Shown piece after piece: positions 1-7,327 of a stretch of 7,634 nt of DNA. Made by a program: the position numbers and the translations under genes. The notes under the pieces are model-generated. The model did no database searches. It saw nothing but the letters and a program-made list of their open reading frames with translations, and was not told where the DNA came from. The stretch is from Spirochaetaceae bacterium (GTDB lineage Bacteria > Spirochaetota > Spirochaetia > B11-G9). How positions within the stretch are numbered: position 1 is the stretch's first letter; each line of letters opens with the position of its first letter. The stretch lies in the NCBI GenBank assembly GCA_030633365.1, contig DAOVSY010000135.1, positions 1 through 7,634 of the forward strand. Reading direction: 5' to 3'.

Positions 1-512
1 CCGGCATTTTCAAGAGCATCTATAGCATTTCCTCTGTTTCCTGATCCAGGATTACCAATATTAACAATTTTTCCCCGAAGGTCTTCAATTGAATTGATAT
101 CAGCATCTACTGCAGCCATAAGAGTTACAGATTCAGGATGCAGTGAAAAAACTGCTCTTAAATCTTTCTGAGGACCTTTATCTGCCCAGTCAGCTGTACC
201 TTCCCAGGCTTGCGCCTGTCTGTCAGACTGAACCATACCAAACTCAAGGTCACCAGCAAGAATAGCATTTACATTAAATACAGATCCACCAGTAGATTCT
301 ACTGTAACTTTTAGATTGTATTCGTCATATTTTTTGTTTACTATTTTACTGATGGCTCCACCAGCAGGATAATAAACACCGGTAACTCCACCGGTTCCAA
401 TTGTTGCGAATTGTCTCTGTGGTGCACCATCACCTTCAGAAGCACCTCCAGCACTTACATTCATTGTAATCGCCAGCATAATAACCAGCACGATCAATAA
501 ACCTTTTTTCAT
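1..512 (-). CDS. TAXI-family TRAP transporter solute receptor, N-terminal part (C-terminus beyond window)
   Basis: This is an exported receptor that would capture a small solute in the periplasm and pass it to a TRAP membrane permease. The 170 residues visible are about half the usual length of roughly 320; the rest lies left of the window. The start is ATG at 512-510, preceded by a strong GGAGGT ribosome site. Residues 1-21 form a signal peptide (MKKGLLIVLVIMLAITMNVSA) without a lipobox cysteine, with cleavage likely after VSA. TAXI-family landmarks follow in order: the glycine-rich GTGGVTGVYYPAGG at 39-52, ESTGGSVFNV at 72-81, FGMVQSD at 91-97, and NIGNPGSGNR at 151-160 after the LRGK turn. 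Its permease is not visible; TAXI receptors usually pair with a fused DctQM, so dctQ and dctM on the other side of the promoter region need not be its partners. The substrate cannot be read from the sequence. The family call is firm. Confidence 0.93.
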   Translation of the reverse strand, partial: MKKGLLIVLVIMLAITMNVSAGGASEGDGAPQRQFATIGTGGVTGVYYPAGGAISKIVNKKYDEYNLKVTVESTGGSVFNVNAILAGDLEFGMVQSDRQAQAWEGTADWADKGPQKDLRAVFSLHPESVTLMAAVDADINSIEDLRGKIVNIGNPGSGNRGNAIDALENA

Positions 513-627
513 ATTTACCTCCAGTAAATTTGTAATACTCATTTATCCTGATATGGTAACAAGATATGTATCTAAACAAATCTGCCATTTATCCTATCAG
601 GGTTAAGTAATTACAGTTTAGGTTGTT

Positions 628-651
628 TAGAATAAATCTTCGCTTATTCTA
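628..651. promoter_or_regulatory. Perfect 8-base inverted repeat, operator candidate for the TAXI receptor promoter
   Basis: TAGAATAA (628-635) and TTATTCTA (644-651) are perfect inverted repeats separated by 8 bases. The right arm contains the predicted minus-strand -10 hexamer (TAGAAT read on the minus strand, 651-646), and the predicted transcription start near 639 falls in the spacer. This is a classic position for a dimeric repressor site. The regulator is unknown. The element could also fold as a weak AT-rich hairpin, but the lack of a following T-run in either direction argues against a terminator. Confidence 0.5.
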
Positions 652-674
652 CTCTAAAAACTGATTTTTTACAA
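646..674 (-). promoter_or_regulatory. Predicted sigma70-type promoter of the TAXI receptor gene
   Basis: Read on the minus strand, a -35 box TTGTAA (674-669) is followed after exactly 17 bases by a -10 box TAGAAT (651-646), which matches the consensus at 5 of 6 positions. Transcription would start near 639 and give a leader of about 127 bases before the ATG at 512. A weaker alternative (TTACCA, 16 bases, TATTAC, minus strand, 559-532) lies closer to the gene. Confidence 0.5.
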
Positions 675-714
675 ATAATTTTTTTATATGATTATTTTTT
701 ATGATCTTAAATGA

Positions 715-743
715 TTGAAATTGATTTAAGGGTTGAATATGAT
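715..743 (+). promoter_or_regulatory. Predicted sigma70-type promoter P1 of dctPQM
   Basis: TTGAAA (715-720) and TATGAT (738-743) each match the consensus at 5 of 6 positions and are separated by the optimal 17 bases. Transcription would start near 750 and give a leader of about 109 bases. That leader contains the palindromes near 764-782 and 815-836. This is the best-scoring plus-strand promoter in the divergent region. Confidence 0.55.
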
Positions 744-782
744 GTTATCAACAAATACGTTTTATGATCTATGCAATATCAT

Positions 783-810
783 TTGACTGTGATAGCTTTT
801 GTGCTAAATG
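783..810 (+). promoter_or_regulatory. Possible second promoter P2 of dctPQM
   Basis: TTGACT (783-788, 5 of 6) is followed after 16 bases by TAAATG (805-810, 3 of 6), which is preceded by an extended -10 TGC motif. Transcription would start near 817, inside the palindromic block directly upstream of dctP. The -10 is weak, so this may only be a decoy. Confidence 0.3.
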
Positions 811-814
811 ATGA

Positions 815-836
815 ATATACAGAAAAGTATATACTT
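815..836. promoter_or_regulatory. Overlapping palindromes upstream of dctP, operator candidate
   Basis: AAGTATATACTT at 825-836 is a perfect 12-base palindrome. It overlaps a second dyad in which ATATAC (815-820) and GTATAT (827-832) are inverted across a 6-base spacer, so one half-site is used twice. The block lies just downstream of the P2 -10 and ends 22 bases before the dctP start codon, where a bound protein would block transcription. The binding protein is unknown. Chance palindromes are common in AT-rich DNA, which limits confidence. Confidence 0.4.
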
Positions 837-858
837 CAAAAAATAATAGGAGAGTACA

Positions 859-1857
859 ATGAGAAAAATTTTAATTATTTTAATTATTTCAACACTGATG
901 GTACCAGGGCTTTTTGCAGCTGGTGAAAAAGAAGCAGGAGATGAGAATGCCGTTCAGGAAATGGTTATTGGTATAGTAACTGTTCCTGGTTCTGCTCAGC
1001 ATGTTGCAGCTGAAAAATTTAAAGATCTGGTAGAAGAAAGATCAAATGGCAGATTTATTTTTGATATTCAGCACAGTGCTTCTCTCGGAAGCGAAAGCAG
1101 TATAATTCAGCAGGTTCAGATGGGTACTGTTGATGTAGCCGTTATTACAACCGGCCCGGTAGGTAATATAAGCAAACTTGCAAATGCTTTATCTCTACCC
1201 TTTTTATTCAAAAGTAATGAACAGGCAGATGAAATACTTGATGGTCCTTTGGGTCAGGAAATCCTTGATTCTCTATCAGTATCCAGCCTGAAAGGCCTTG
1301 CTTTCAGTGAAAATGGTTTTAGAAATTTAACAAATAATAAAATTGAAGTTCATACAGTTGCAGATGTTGAAGGATTAAAAATCAGAACTATGGAGGCTCC
1401 TCTACAGGTTAAAATTTGGAGAATGCTTGGTGCTAATCCAACTCCTATGGCATGGCCTATAAATACAGAGCTTGCCCAGGGCACAATTGATGGACAGGAA
1501 AACCCTCTCTGGGTTATAGATAAGTATAAAATATTTGAAGTTCAAAAGTATATGTCTATGACCAGACATGTCTATTCTTCACATATTGACATGATGAATC
1601 TTAAAACTTTCGAAAATTTAAGCAGTGCCGATCAGGATATGTTTGTATCTTCTATGAGGGAAGCAGCAGCATATCAGAGAGCTCTTAACAGGGATTCAAA
1701 TGCAGAATATATGGCAAATATTGTTGCCAATGGTATGATTGTTGATGAAACTCCGGATGTTGCCAGTTTTCGTGGGATGGTTGGAGATATATACGAAGAT
1801 TCTAAAAAAGATATTGGTGAAGACTTTGTAACAAGACTTCTTAAAGCTGTAAAATAA
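859..1857 (+). CDS. dctP: TRAP transporter solute receptor, DctP family
   Basis: This is the periplasmic substrate-binding protein of a tripartite ATP-independent transporter: it captures a solute and delivers it to DctQM. It has 332 residues, a normal full length. The start ATG is preceded by AGGAGAG (848-854). Residues 1-20 form a signal peptide ending LFA|AGEKEA, a style common in spirochaete receptors, with no lipobox cysteine. Family motifs include GSESSIIQQVQMGTVD at 77-92, NGFRNLTN at 152-159, LKIR at 173-176 and ELAQGTIDGQENP at 204-216. In this family the arginine of LKIR (here R176) usually forms a salt bridge to the substrate carboxylate, so a carboxylated ligand is expected. R155 is a second conserved basic residue. 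The ligand cannot be named from the sequence. dctQ starts 80 bases downstream, beyond a hairpin that may keep the receptor more abundant than the permease. Confidence 0.95.
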   Translation: MRKILIILIISTLMVPGLFAAGEKEAGDENAVQEMVIGIVTVPGSAQHVAAEKFKDLVEERSNGRFIFDIQHSASLGSESSIIQQVQMGTVDVAVITTGPVGNISKLANALSLPFLFKSNEQADEILDGPLGQEILDSLSVSSLKGLAFSENGFRNLTNNKIEVHTVADVEGLKIRTMEAPLQVKIWRMLGANPTPMAWPINTELAQGTIDGQENPLWVIDKYKIFEVQKYMSMTRHVYSSHIDMMNLKTFENLSSADQDMFVSSMREAAAYQRALNRDSNAEYMANIVANGMIVDETPDVASFRGMVGDIYEDSKKDIGEDFVTRLLKAVK

Positions 1858-1871
1858 AATTTTATTTCTTT

Positions 1872-1902
1872 TCAGGAGACAGTTTTTATAGCTGTCTCCT
1901 GA
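1872..1902 (+). repeat. Strong hairpin in the dctP-dctQ gap (attenuator or mRNA-stabilising element)
   Basis: CAGGAGACAG (1873-1882) is perfectly complementary to CTGTCTCCTG (1892-1901). T1872-A1902 extends the stem to 11 pairs. The loop is TTTTTATAG and can tighten by two more pairs. The bases after the stem (CACTATAG) are not T-rich, so this is not a standard intrinsic terminator. In transporter operons such hairpins commonly protect the upstream receptor mRNA from 3' decay and reduce read-through. That role is inferred here. Confidence 0.7.
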
Positions 1903-1937
1903 CACTATAGAATTACTTACTTGTAAATGGATGTATT

Positions 1938-2432
1938 ATGAATGAAATTGTATTAAAAATAAGCGATAGATTAAATAAATTTGCAGAATATCTAATGATT
2001 GGACTGATGACCGGGATATCTCTTTTGATATTTACTCAGGTAGTCTTTAGATATGTATTTAATTATTCTCTGTTCTGGTCAGAGGAACTGGCACGATATA
2101 CTTTAATATGGATTACCTTCATAGGAGCTTCAGTTGGTTTTAAAAAGAAGGGTCATATAGGAGTTGATTTTTTATACAATAGATTTAGTTTGCAAACCCA
2201 AAAAAACTTAACAGTATTTTCAGATTTTATAATATTGATACTTTCTCTAATATTAACTGTTTATGGAGCTAATTTATCCAAATTTGTTCATATGCAGTCT
2301 TCTGCAGCACTTTTAATCCCCATGTCAATTCCATACTCTGCAATTGCGATAGGTGGTTTTTTTACTATATTTCATTCCTTGAATTTTTTACTTGAGGATA
2401 TTAATCGACTAAAGCCTGGCAAAAGATCGTAG
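1938..2432 (+). CDS. dctQ: TRAP transporter small permease subunit, DctQ family
   Basis: This is the small inner-membrane subunit of the TRAP transporter and forms a complex with DctM. Its 164 residues are typical. Four hydrophobic segments are visible, at about 16-38, 54-68, 93-112 and 131-152. The family signature lies between helices 1 and 2: W47-S-E-E-L-A-R-Y54, followed by IWITFIGASVGF and the KKGHIGVDF motif at 70-78. The ribosome site is poor: only GGATG about 5 bases before the ATG. This fits the usual lower expression of permease than receptor. The stop at 2430-2432 overlaps the ribosome site of dctM, so the two permease subunits are probably translationally coupled. Confidence 0.94.
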   Translation: MNEIVLKISDRLNKFAEYLMIGLMTGISLLIFTQVVFRYVFNYSLFWSEELARYTLIWITFIGASVGFKKKGHIGVDFLYNRFSLQTQKNLTVFSDFIILILSLILTVYGANLSKFVHMQSSAALLIPMSIPYSAIAIGGFFTIFHSLNFLLEDINRLKPGKRS

Positions 2433-2441
2433 GAGTATAAA

Positions 2442-3713
2442 ATGGCACTAATTTTACTAATATCACTTGTTTTTCTTTTTTTAATAAATATTCCTTTATC
2501 TGTTTCAATTGCCGGATCTTCTATTATAGCTATTGTTGTCTCTGGAAAATTCCCTTTAATGATGGTTGTTCAGAGAATGGTAAATGCAGTCGATTCTTTT
2601 CCCCTTATGGCTGTTCCTCTATTTATGCTTGCAGGAGCCTTAATGGATTCCGGAGGAATATCCAGAAGAATAGTAAACTTTGCTGATTCTCTTGTCGGCT
2701 GGATGGCTGGAGGACTTTCTGCTGTATCAATTGTATCCAGTATGTTTTTTGCTGGAATTTCAGGTTCTGCAGCAGCAGATACTGCTGCTGTTGGAGCAAT
2801 GCTTATTCCTTCTATGAAAGCGAAGGGATATAAGAGTGAGTTTGCTGCTGCTGTCCAGGCTGCTGGTGGGTCTATAGGTGTGATTATTCCACCAAGTATC
2901 CCCATGATTATTTATGGGTTTATAACAGGAACATCTATAGTTAAACTGTTCGCCGGTGGTATATTTGCAGGAATATTAATTGGTTTTTCACTTATAGTTG
3001 TAGGAGTAATTATTTCAAAGAAAAATGGCTATGGAAGCGATGTTAAATTCAGTTTTAAAAATGTTATTAAAACTTTTAAGGAAGCTTTCTGGGCTCTTGG
3101 AGCAACTGTAATAATACTAGGTGGTATATTAGGTGGTATTTTTACAGCTACTGAAGCTGCTGCTGTTGCTGTTATTTATGGATTTATTGTTGGAAAATTT
3201 GTATATAAGGAACTTAAATTTAATCAAATTCCGAAGATGATGATGGAATCAGCCGTTCTTGCATCAATTATACTTTTTATTATTTCTGCAGCTTCAATTT
3301 TTGGATGGATATTAACTATGGAGAACATTCCTCAATTAATTGGAACCTATATTATTAATCTGACAAATAATAAAATATTATTATTGTTGTTGATAAACCT
3401 TATGCTTCTTATTGCCGGAACTTTTATGGAAACAACTGTTTCATTAATTCTTCTGGTTCCTATTATAACTCCAATTTTGCCTCTAATTGGAATGGATCCA
3501 GTTCAAATGGGTGTGGTAGTTGTTACAAATCTTGCTATAGGAATGCTTACGCCGCCTTTGGGAATATGTTTAATTGTATCTGCCGGGATCTCTAAAGATT
3601 CAATAGGAGGTGTTAGTAAGGCTATACTTCCATTTCTACTAATGACAATAGTTGACCTTATGATACTGACGTTCTGGCCGCCAATTACAACATTTTTACC
3701 AGGATTACTCTAA
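2442..3713 (+). CDS. dctM: TRAP transporter large permease subunit, DctM family
   Basis: This is the large inner-membrane subunit that forms the transport path and uses an ion gradient, usually sodium. It has 423 residues, the normal length, and is hydrophobic throughout with about a dozen membrane segments. Recognisable family blocks are FAGISGSAAADTAAVGAMLIP at 103-123 (split here as FAGISGSAAAD plus TAAVGAMLIP), IIPPSIPMIIYG at 148-159, a repeat-like TATEAAAVAVIYG block near 235-247, and MLTPPLG near 368-374. The ribosome site TAGGAG (2430-2435) overlaps the dctQ stop codon, and only 9 bases separate the genes. The aldo/keto reductase starts 28 bases after the stop with no terminator between, so it is likely in the same transcript. 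Confidence 0.95.
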   Translation: MALILLISLVFLFLINIPLSVSIAGSSIIAIVVSGKFPLMMVVQRMVNAVDSFPLMAVPLFMLAGALMDSGGISRRIVNFADSLVGWMAGGLSAVSIVSSMFFAGISGSAAADTAAVGAMLIPSMKAKGYKSEFAAAVQAAGGSIGVIIPPSIPMIIYGFITGTSIVKLFAGGIFAGILIGFSLIVVGVIISKKNGYGSDVKFSFKNVIKTFKEAFWALGATVIILGGILGGIFTATEAAAVAVIYGFIVGKFVYKELKFNQIPKMMMESAVLASIILFIISAASIFGWILTMENIPQLIGTYIINLTNNKILLLLLINLMLLIAGTFMETTVSLILLVPIITPILPLIGMDPVQMGVVVVTNLAIGMLTPPLGICLIVSAGISKDSIGGVSKAILPFLLMTIVDLMILTFWPPITTFLPGLL

Positions 3714-3741
3714 AATCAAATATGTGTAAAAAAGGGACTTT

Positions 3742-4743
3742 ATGAAATATAAATATTTAGGTAAAACAGGAATCCAGGTGTCTGAGCTTTGTTTTGGAAC
3801 TATGTCATTTGGGTCAAATGCTGACAAAGAGAATTCTAAGGCCATGTATAAACAGGTAAGGGATGCAGGTATAAACTTTTTTGACTGTGCTAATGTATAT
3901 CAAAAAGGTGTTGCAGAGGAATATCTTGGTGAATTTTCCAAAGGTGAAAGAGATGATCTTGTAATAGCCAGTAAGGCATTCTTTCCAATGTCAGATAAAC
4001 CTAACGACAAAGGTTCTTCCAGAAAGAATCTTAGTGATTCGTTACATGCCAGTTTAAAACGACTTAAAACAGAGTATATTGATATATATTTTTTGCATGG
4101 ATTTGATGTAAATACACCTATAGAAGAGACATTAAGAGTACTTCAGGATTTTGTTTCCCAGGGGAAAATTCTCTATATAGGTGTTAGTAATTTTGCAGCC
4201 TGGCAGGTTTCAAAAGCTATTACAATTGCAGAATTTAAAAATTTAACACCAATTCATTGTATTCAGCCAATGTATAACATTACTAAAAGACAGGCTGAGG
4301 TTGAATTGCTACCTATGTCTAAAGAAGAAAATCTTGGTGTAATGACCTATAGTCCTTTAGGTGGTGGTCTTTTAACTGGAAAATATGGTCCAGGAAAGGC
4401 TCCTCTTTCTGGCAGATTGGTAGATAATTCCATGTATGGAACAAGATATGGTGGAGATTTCTATTATAGGGTTGCAGGTAAGTTTACCAGGATTGCAGAG
4501 GAAAGAGGAATACACCCGGCGAGTTTAGCAGTGGCCTGGACAGCTTCTCATCCTGCAGTTACGACTCCAATTATTGGTGCCGGTAATATAAATCAGTTGA
4601 TGCCTTCTCTTGAGTCTGTAAATATTACAGTGGATGATGAACTTAAATCAGAAATTGATAAAATTAGTCCACCGCCGCCACCGGCAACAGATAGAACTGA
4701 AGAGCAGACTAAGTTCAATTACAGTGCAATATTGGAAAAATAA
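3742..4743 (+). CDS. Aldo/keto reductase, voltage-gated-potassium-channel beta-subunit-like class
   Basis: This is a probable cytoplasmic NADPH-dependent oxidoreductase that reduces aldehydes or ketones to alcohols, or the reverse. It has 333 residues and a TIM-barrel sequence pattern. It opens with the family N-terminus YLGKTGIQVSELCFGTMSFG (4 to 24). The catalytic tetrad is complete: D48 and Y53 in FFDCANVY, K78 in IASK, and H119 in YFLHG. Further family blocks are LYIGVSNF, YSPLGGGLLTGKY and the cofactor-binding PIIGAGNINQL near the C-terminus, followed by a proline run (about residues 310-315). The ribosome site AAGGGA (3732-3737) is 4 bases before the ATG. Position directly behind dctM suggests that it acts on the imported substrate or a product of it, but the substrate cannot be read from the sequence. 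Confidence 0.93.
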   Translation: MKYKYLGKTGIQVSELCFGTMSFGSNADKENSKAMYKQVRDAGINFFDCANVYQKGVAEEYLGEFSKGERDDLVIASKAFFPMSDKPNDKGSSRKNLSDSLHASLKRLKTEYIDIYFLHGFDVNTPIEETLRVLQDFVSQGKILYIGVSNFAAWQVSKAITIAEFKNLTPIHCIQPMYNITKRQAEVELLPMSKEENLGVMTYSPLGGGLLTGKYGPGKAPLSGRLVDNSMYGTRYGGDFYYRVAGKFTRIAEERGIHPASLAVAWTASHPAVTTPIIGAGNINQLMPSLESVNITVDDELKSEIDKISPPPPPATDRTEEQTKFNYSAILEK

Positions 4744-4768
4744 GAACTTCCTGCAGTCTTGATTTTTT
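4742..4768 (+). terminator. Weak intrinsic terminator candidate after the aldo/keto reductase
   Basis: AAGAACT (4742-4748) pairs with AGTCTT (4755-4760) as a six-pair stem with one bulged A, around the loop TCCTGC. The stem is followed closely by six T residues (4763-4768). The left arm overlaps the reductase stop codon. The stem is short and AT-rich, so termination would be partial at best. Confidence 0.35.
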
Positions 4769-4788
4769 CCTATATATCAGTGTATAGT
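4759..4788 (+). promoter_or_regulatory. Possible promoter of the small 108-residue gene
   Basis: TTGATT (4759-4764, 4 of 6 consensus) is followed after 18 bases by TATAGT (4783-4788, 5 of 6). Transcription would begin near 4795 and give a leader of about 18 bases. Such a transcript would lack the left arm of the inverted repeat at 4774-4781. Confidence 0.4.
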
Positions 4789-4814
4789 CTTTATCCTAGT
4801 GGGGGTACTGATAT
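4774..4814 (+). repeat. Inverted repeat whose right arm covers a start codon
   Basis: ATATCAGT (4774-4781) is perfectly inverted as ACTGATAT (4807-4814), with 25 bases between. The right arm includes the first two bases of the ATG at 4813, and the G-rich ribosome site (4801-4805) lies in the loop beside it. In a transcript reading through from upstream the start codon could be paired. Confidence 0.45.
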
Positions 4815-5139
4815 GAAAAGTACAGATATAGCCAGAAGTGATAGAGAGTTAAAACGAGCCCGTAAAAAGGCTGAATATATTGAAAATAAATTGAATAGAG
4901 AATCTCTTTCTGTTGGTGATTATATTAATCAGCTTCATGAGATGATGTTTTTTGATGCTCAGAAGGTTTATGGTATCTCCGAAAATGAAGATCTTCTTAT
5001 GAAATTTGTTGAAATGAGAGTGGATCAACCTGAAAAACAGTGGGAAACTATAATTCGTAAAGCAGTCAGGAAAACTAAAGTTGTTCAGAAAGAAGAAGCT
5101 GTAAAAGAACTTATAGAACTTTTGGAATTTGCAGAATAG
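4813..5139 (+). CDS. Unrecognised small charged helical protein, 108 residues
   Basis: I do not recognise this family. The product has no signal peptide, membrane segment or cysteine, so it is probably cytoplasmic. It is rich in K, R and E and looks almost wholly helical: residues 9-30 are strongly basic (RELKRARKKAEYIENK), then a mixed block around HEMMFFDAQKVYGI (42-55), then a basic stretch IIRKAVRKTKV (80-90), ending in an acidic leucine-rich helix (95-108). I chose the ATG at 4813 because GGGGG (4801-4805) lies 7 bases upstream. The frame stays open back to a TTG at 4759, but those 18 codons overlap promoter-like and hairpin sequence. Codon use resembles the neighbours, which supports a real gene. 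It lies between the reductase and hydA, but its composition does not suggest an enzyme; a nucleic-acid-binding or adaptor role is possible. Confidence 0.72.
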   Translation: MKSTDIARSDRELKRARKKAEYIENKLNRESLSVGDYINQLHEMMFFDAQKVYGISENEDLLMKFVEMRVDQPEKQWETIIRKAVRKTKVVQKEEAVKELIELLEFAE

Positions 5140-5209
5140 TTTATCTCTTCTTCTCTATAAAAACTTACCTGTTATTTGATGAATCCTCTAAATTATTTGT
5201 AAAATTTGA

Positions 5210-6700
<1,491 letters not shown>

Positions 6701-6711
6701 TTATATATTTT

Positions 6712-7089
6712 TTATGAGCTCTGATTTTTGATCCAAATCAGAGCTTCTTCTATAGTACTGAATATGTTGCTTTTTAATCCCTGTTTGTTTATAAGTTGGG
6801 TTGATAATTTGAACATACTGTAAATTAGTTCCCCTTTAGCCACAATGGCTGTTGTTCCTTTGAAATAATGTTTTAAAGATACAAGAAAGTCCGAAATTAC
6901 TTTTATTTCACTTATAATAGGTGTATAAATAATTCCGGTTATATCAATAATAATATTAAAATTTGTTTTATAATGAGGTTCCTCAACAATTAGATGGATC
7001 AGTGTTTTAATGTCTTTAAGGGAATAACTTCCTCTTGCTGTTATTATAACAAGGTTTTCTTTTTCTGTTATTCTTAGTTTATATACCAC
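6712..7089 (-). CDS. Small STAS-like (SpoIIAA-fold) protein, 125 residues
   Basis: This is a probable cytoplasmic protein. The pattern is a short N-terminal strand pair (YKLRITEKENLVIITARG), a helix with LKDIKTLIHLIVEE, a buried strand NIIIDITGI at 44-52, a second helix-strand unit (SDFLV ... TTAIVAKG) and a C-terminal IFSTIEEALIWIK. Strand, DxTG-like turn and the terminal 'F-T-EEAL-W-I' motif are typical of STAS/SpoIIAA-like proteins, which act as regulatory or lipid/nucleotide-binding modules. I chose the GTG at 7089 because GGGGAG (7106-7101) lies upstream, though its 11-base spacing is long. The frame is open to an ATG at 7125 that has no ribosome site, giving 137 residues. The gene is convergent with hydA and stops 11 bases after it. 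No anti-sigma kinase or transporter partner is visible. Confidence 0.68.
   Translation of the reverse strand: MVYKLRITEKENLVIITARGSYSLKDIKTLIHLIVEEPHYKTNFNIIIDITGIIYTPIISEIKVISDFLVSLKHYFKGTTAIVAKGELIYSMFKLSTQLINKQGLKSNIFSTIEEALIWIKNQSS
6716..6750 (+). terminator. Hairpin between hydA and the convergent gene, probable hydA terminator
   Basis: AGCTCTGATTT (6717-6727) is perfectly complementary to AAATCAGAGCT (6735-6745), an 11-pair stem around a 7-base loop (TTGATCC), with a further G-T pair outside. On the plus strand it is followed by TTCTTCT, which is only moderately T-rich. On the minus strand the following bases are A-rich, so it would not terminate the convergent gene. The stem is made of the last codons of that gene. 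Confidence 0.5.
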
Positions 7090-7138
7090 TAATATTATTT
7101 CTCCCCGCTTAATTATATATCGCATGTATTTTAAAAAA

Positions 7139-7167
7139 ACTATACGATTTTTAATTACTAATGAAGG
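7139..7167 (-). promoter_or_regulatory. Weak promoter candidate for the STAS-like gene
   Basis: Read on the minus strand, a -10 TATAGT (7144-7139, 5 of 6) is present, but the -35 position 17 bases upstream (CCTTCA, 7167-7162) is poor. Transcription would start near 7132. That gives a normal leader of about 43 bases for the GTG start at 7089 and almost none for the ATG at 7125, which weakly supports the shorter protein. Confidence 0.25.
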
Positions 7168-7248
7168 AAAGCAAATATTCTGGTATTTGGAAGTTTTCAG
7201 GACAATTCGAACCTATGACTTAAGTAAGAGCCTCGTTGAAATATATCC

Positions 7249-7276
7249 TTGACACCTGACACATTAGGTTTATACT
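7249..7276 (+). promoter_or_regulatory. Predicted promoter of the GC-rich secreted-protein gene
   Basis: A perfect -35 TTGACA (7249-7254) is followed after 16 bases by TATACT (7271-7276, 5 of 6). Transcription would start near 7283, giving an unusually long leader of about 180 bases. The -35 lies in a tandem 7-base-period repeat, TGACAC (7250-7255) and TGACAC (7257-7262), which could be a regulator site. Confidence 0.5.
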
Positions 7277-7327
7277 ATAAAAATGTGCTAATGATTCAAA
7301 AAACAGAGATAATAGCTTGAAGTAGAT

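Larger units (their letters stand above)
513..858. other. Divergent intergenic regulatory region between the TAXI receptor and dctPQM
   Basis: These 346 bases contain no convincing gene. They are very AT-rich and carry promoter-like elements for both directions, two palindromes listed separately, and three T-tracts (665-670, 679-685, 695-700). A further 7-base inverted repeat, CCTGATA (547-553) with TATCAGG (595-601), lies in the leader of the TAXI receptor. A 5-base dyad, ATGAT (764-768) with ATCAT (778-782), lies in the dctP leader. The arrangement suggests that a regulator could control both transporters from this shared region, but no regulator gene is visible in the window. Confidence 0.8.

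Noticed and set aside
665..700. Phased T-tracts producing bent DNA
   Set aside because: The three tracts are spaced about 15 bases apart, not a multiple of the helical repeat, so their bends would not add up.
1696..1905. Minus-strand open frame of 69 codons
   Set aside because: It lies opposite the end of dctP and the hairpin, with low-complexity translation and no ribosome site; it is a shadow of dctP.
2570..2905. Minus-strand open frame of 111 codons
   Set aside because: It is antisense to conserved dctM motifs, and its alanine- and proline-rich translation is the expected shadow of that sequence.
4759..4812. 18-codon extension of the 108-residue protein from TTG
   Set aside because: The TTG has no ribosome site and the codons coincide with the promoter and inverted repeat; the ATG at 4813 has a G-rich site at proper distance.
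7196..7216. tRNA-like T-loop motif (GGTTCGAAT read on the minus strand)
   Set aside because: The flanking bases do not form the 5-pair T-stem, and no anticodon arm or acceptor stem could be found; TTCGAA is simply palindromic.
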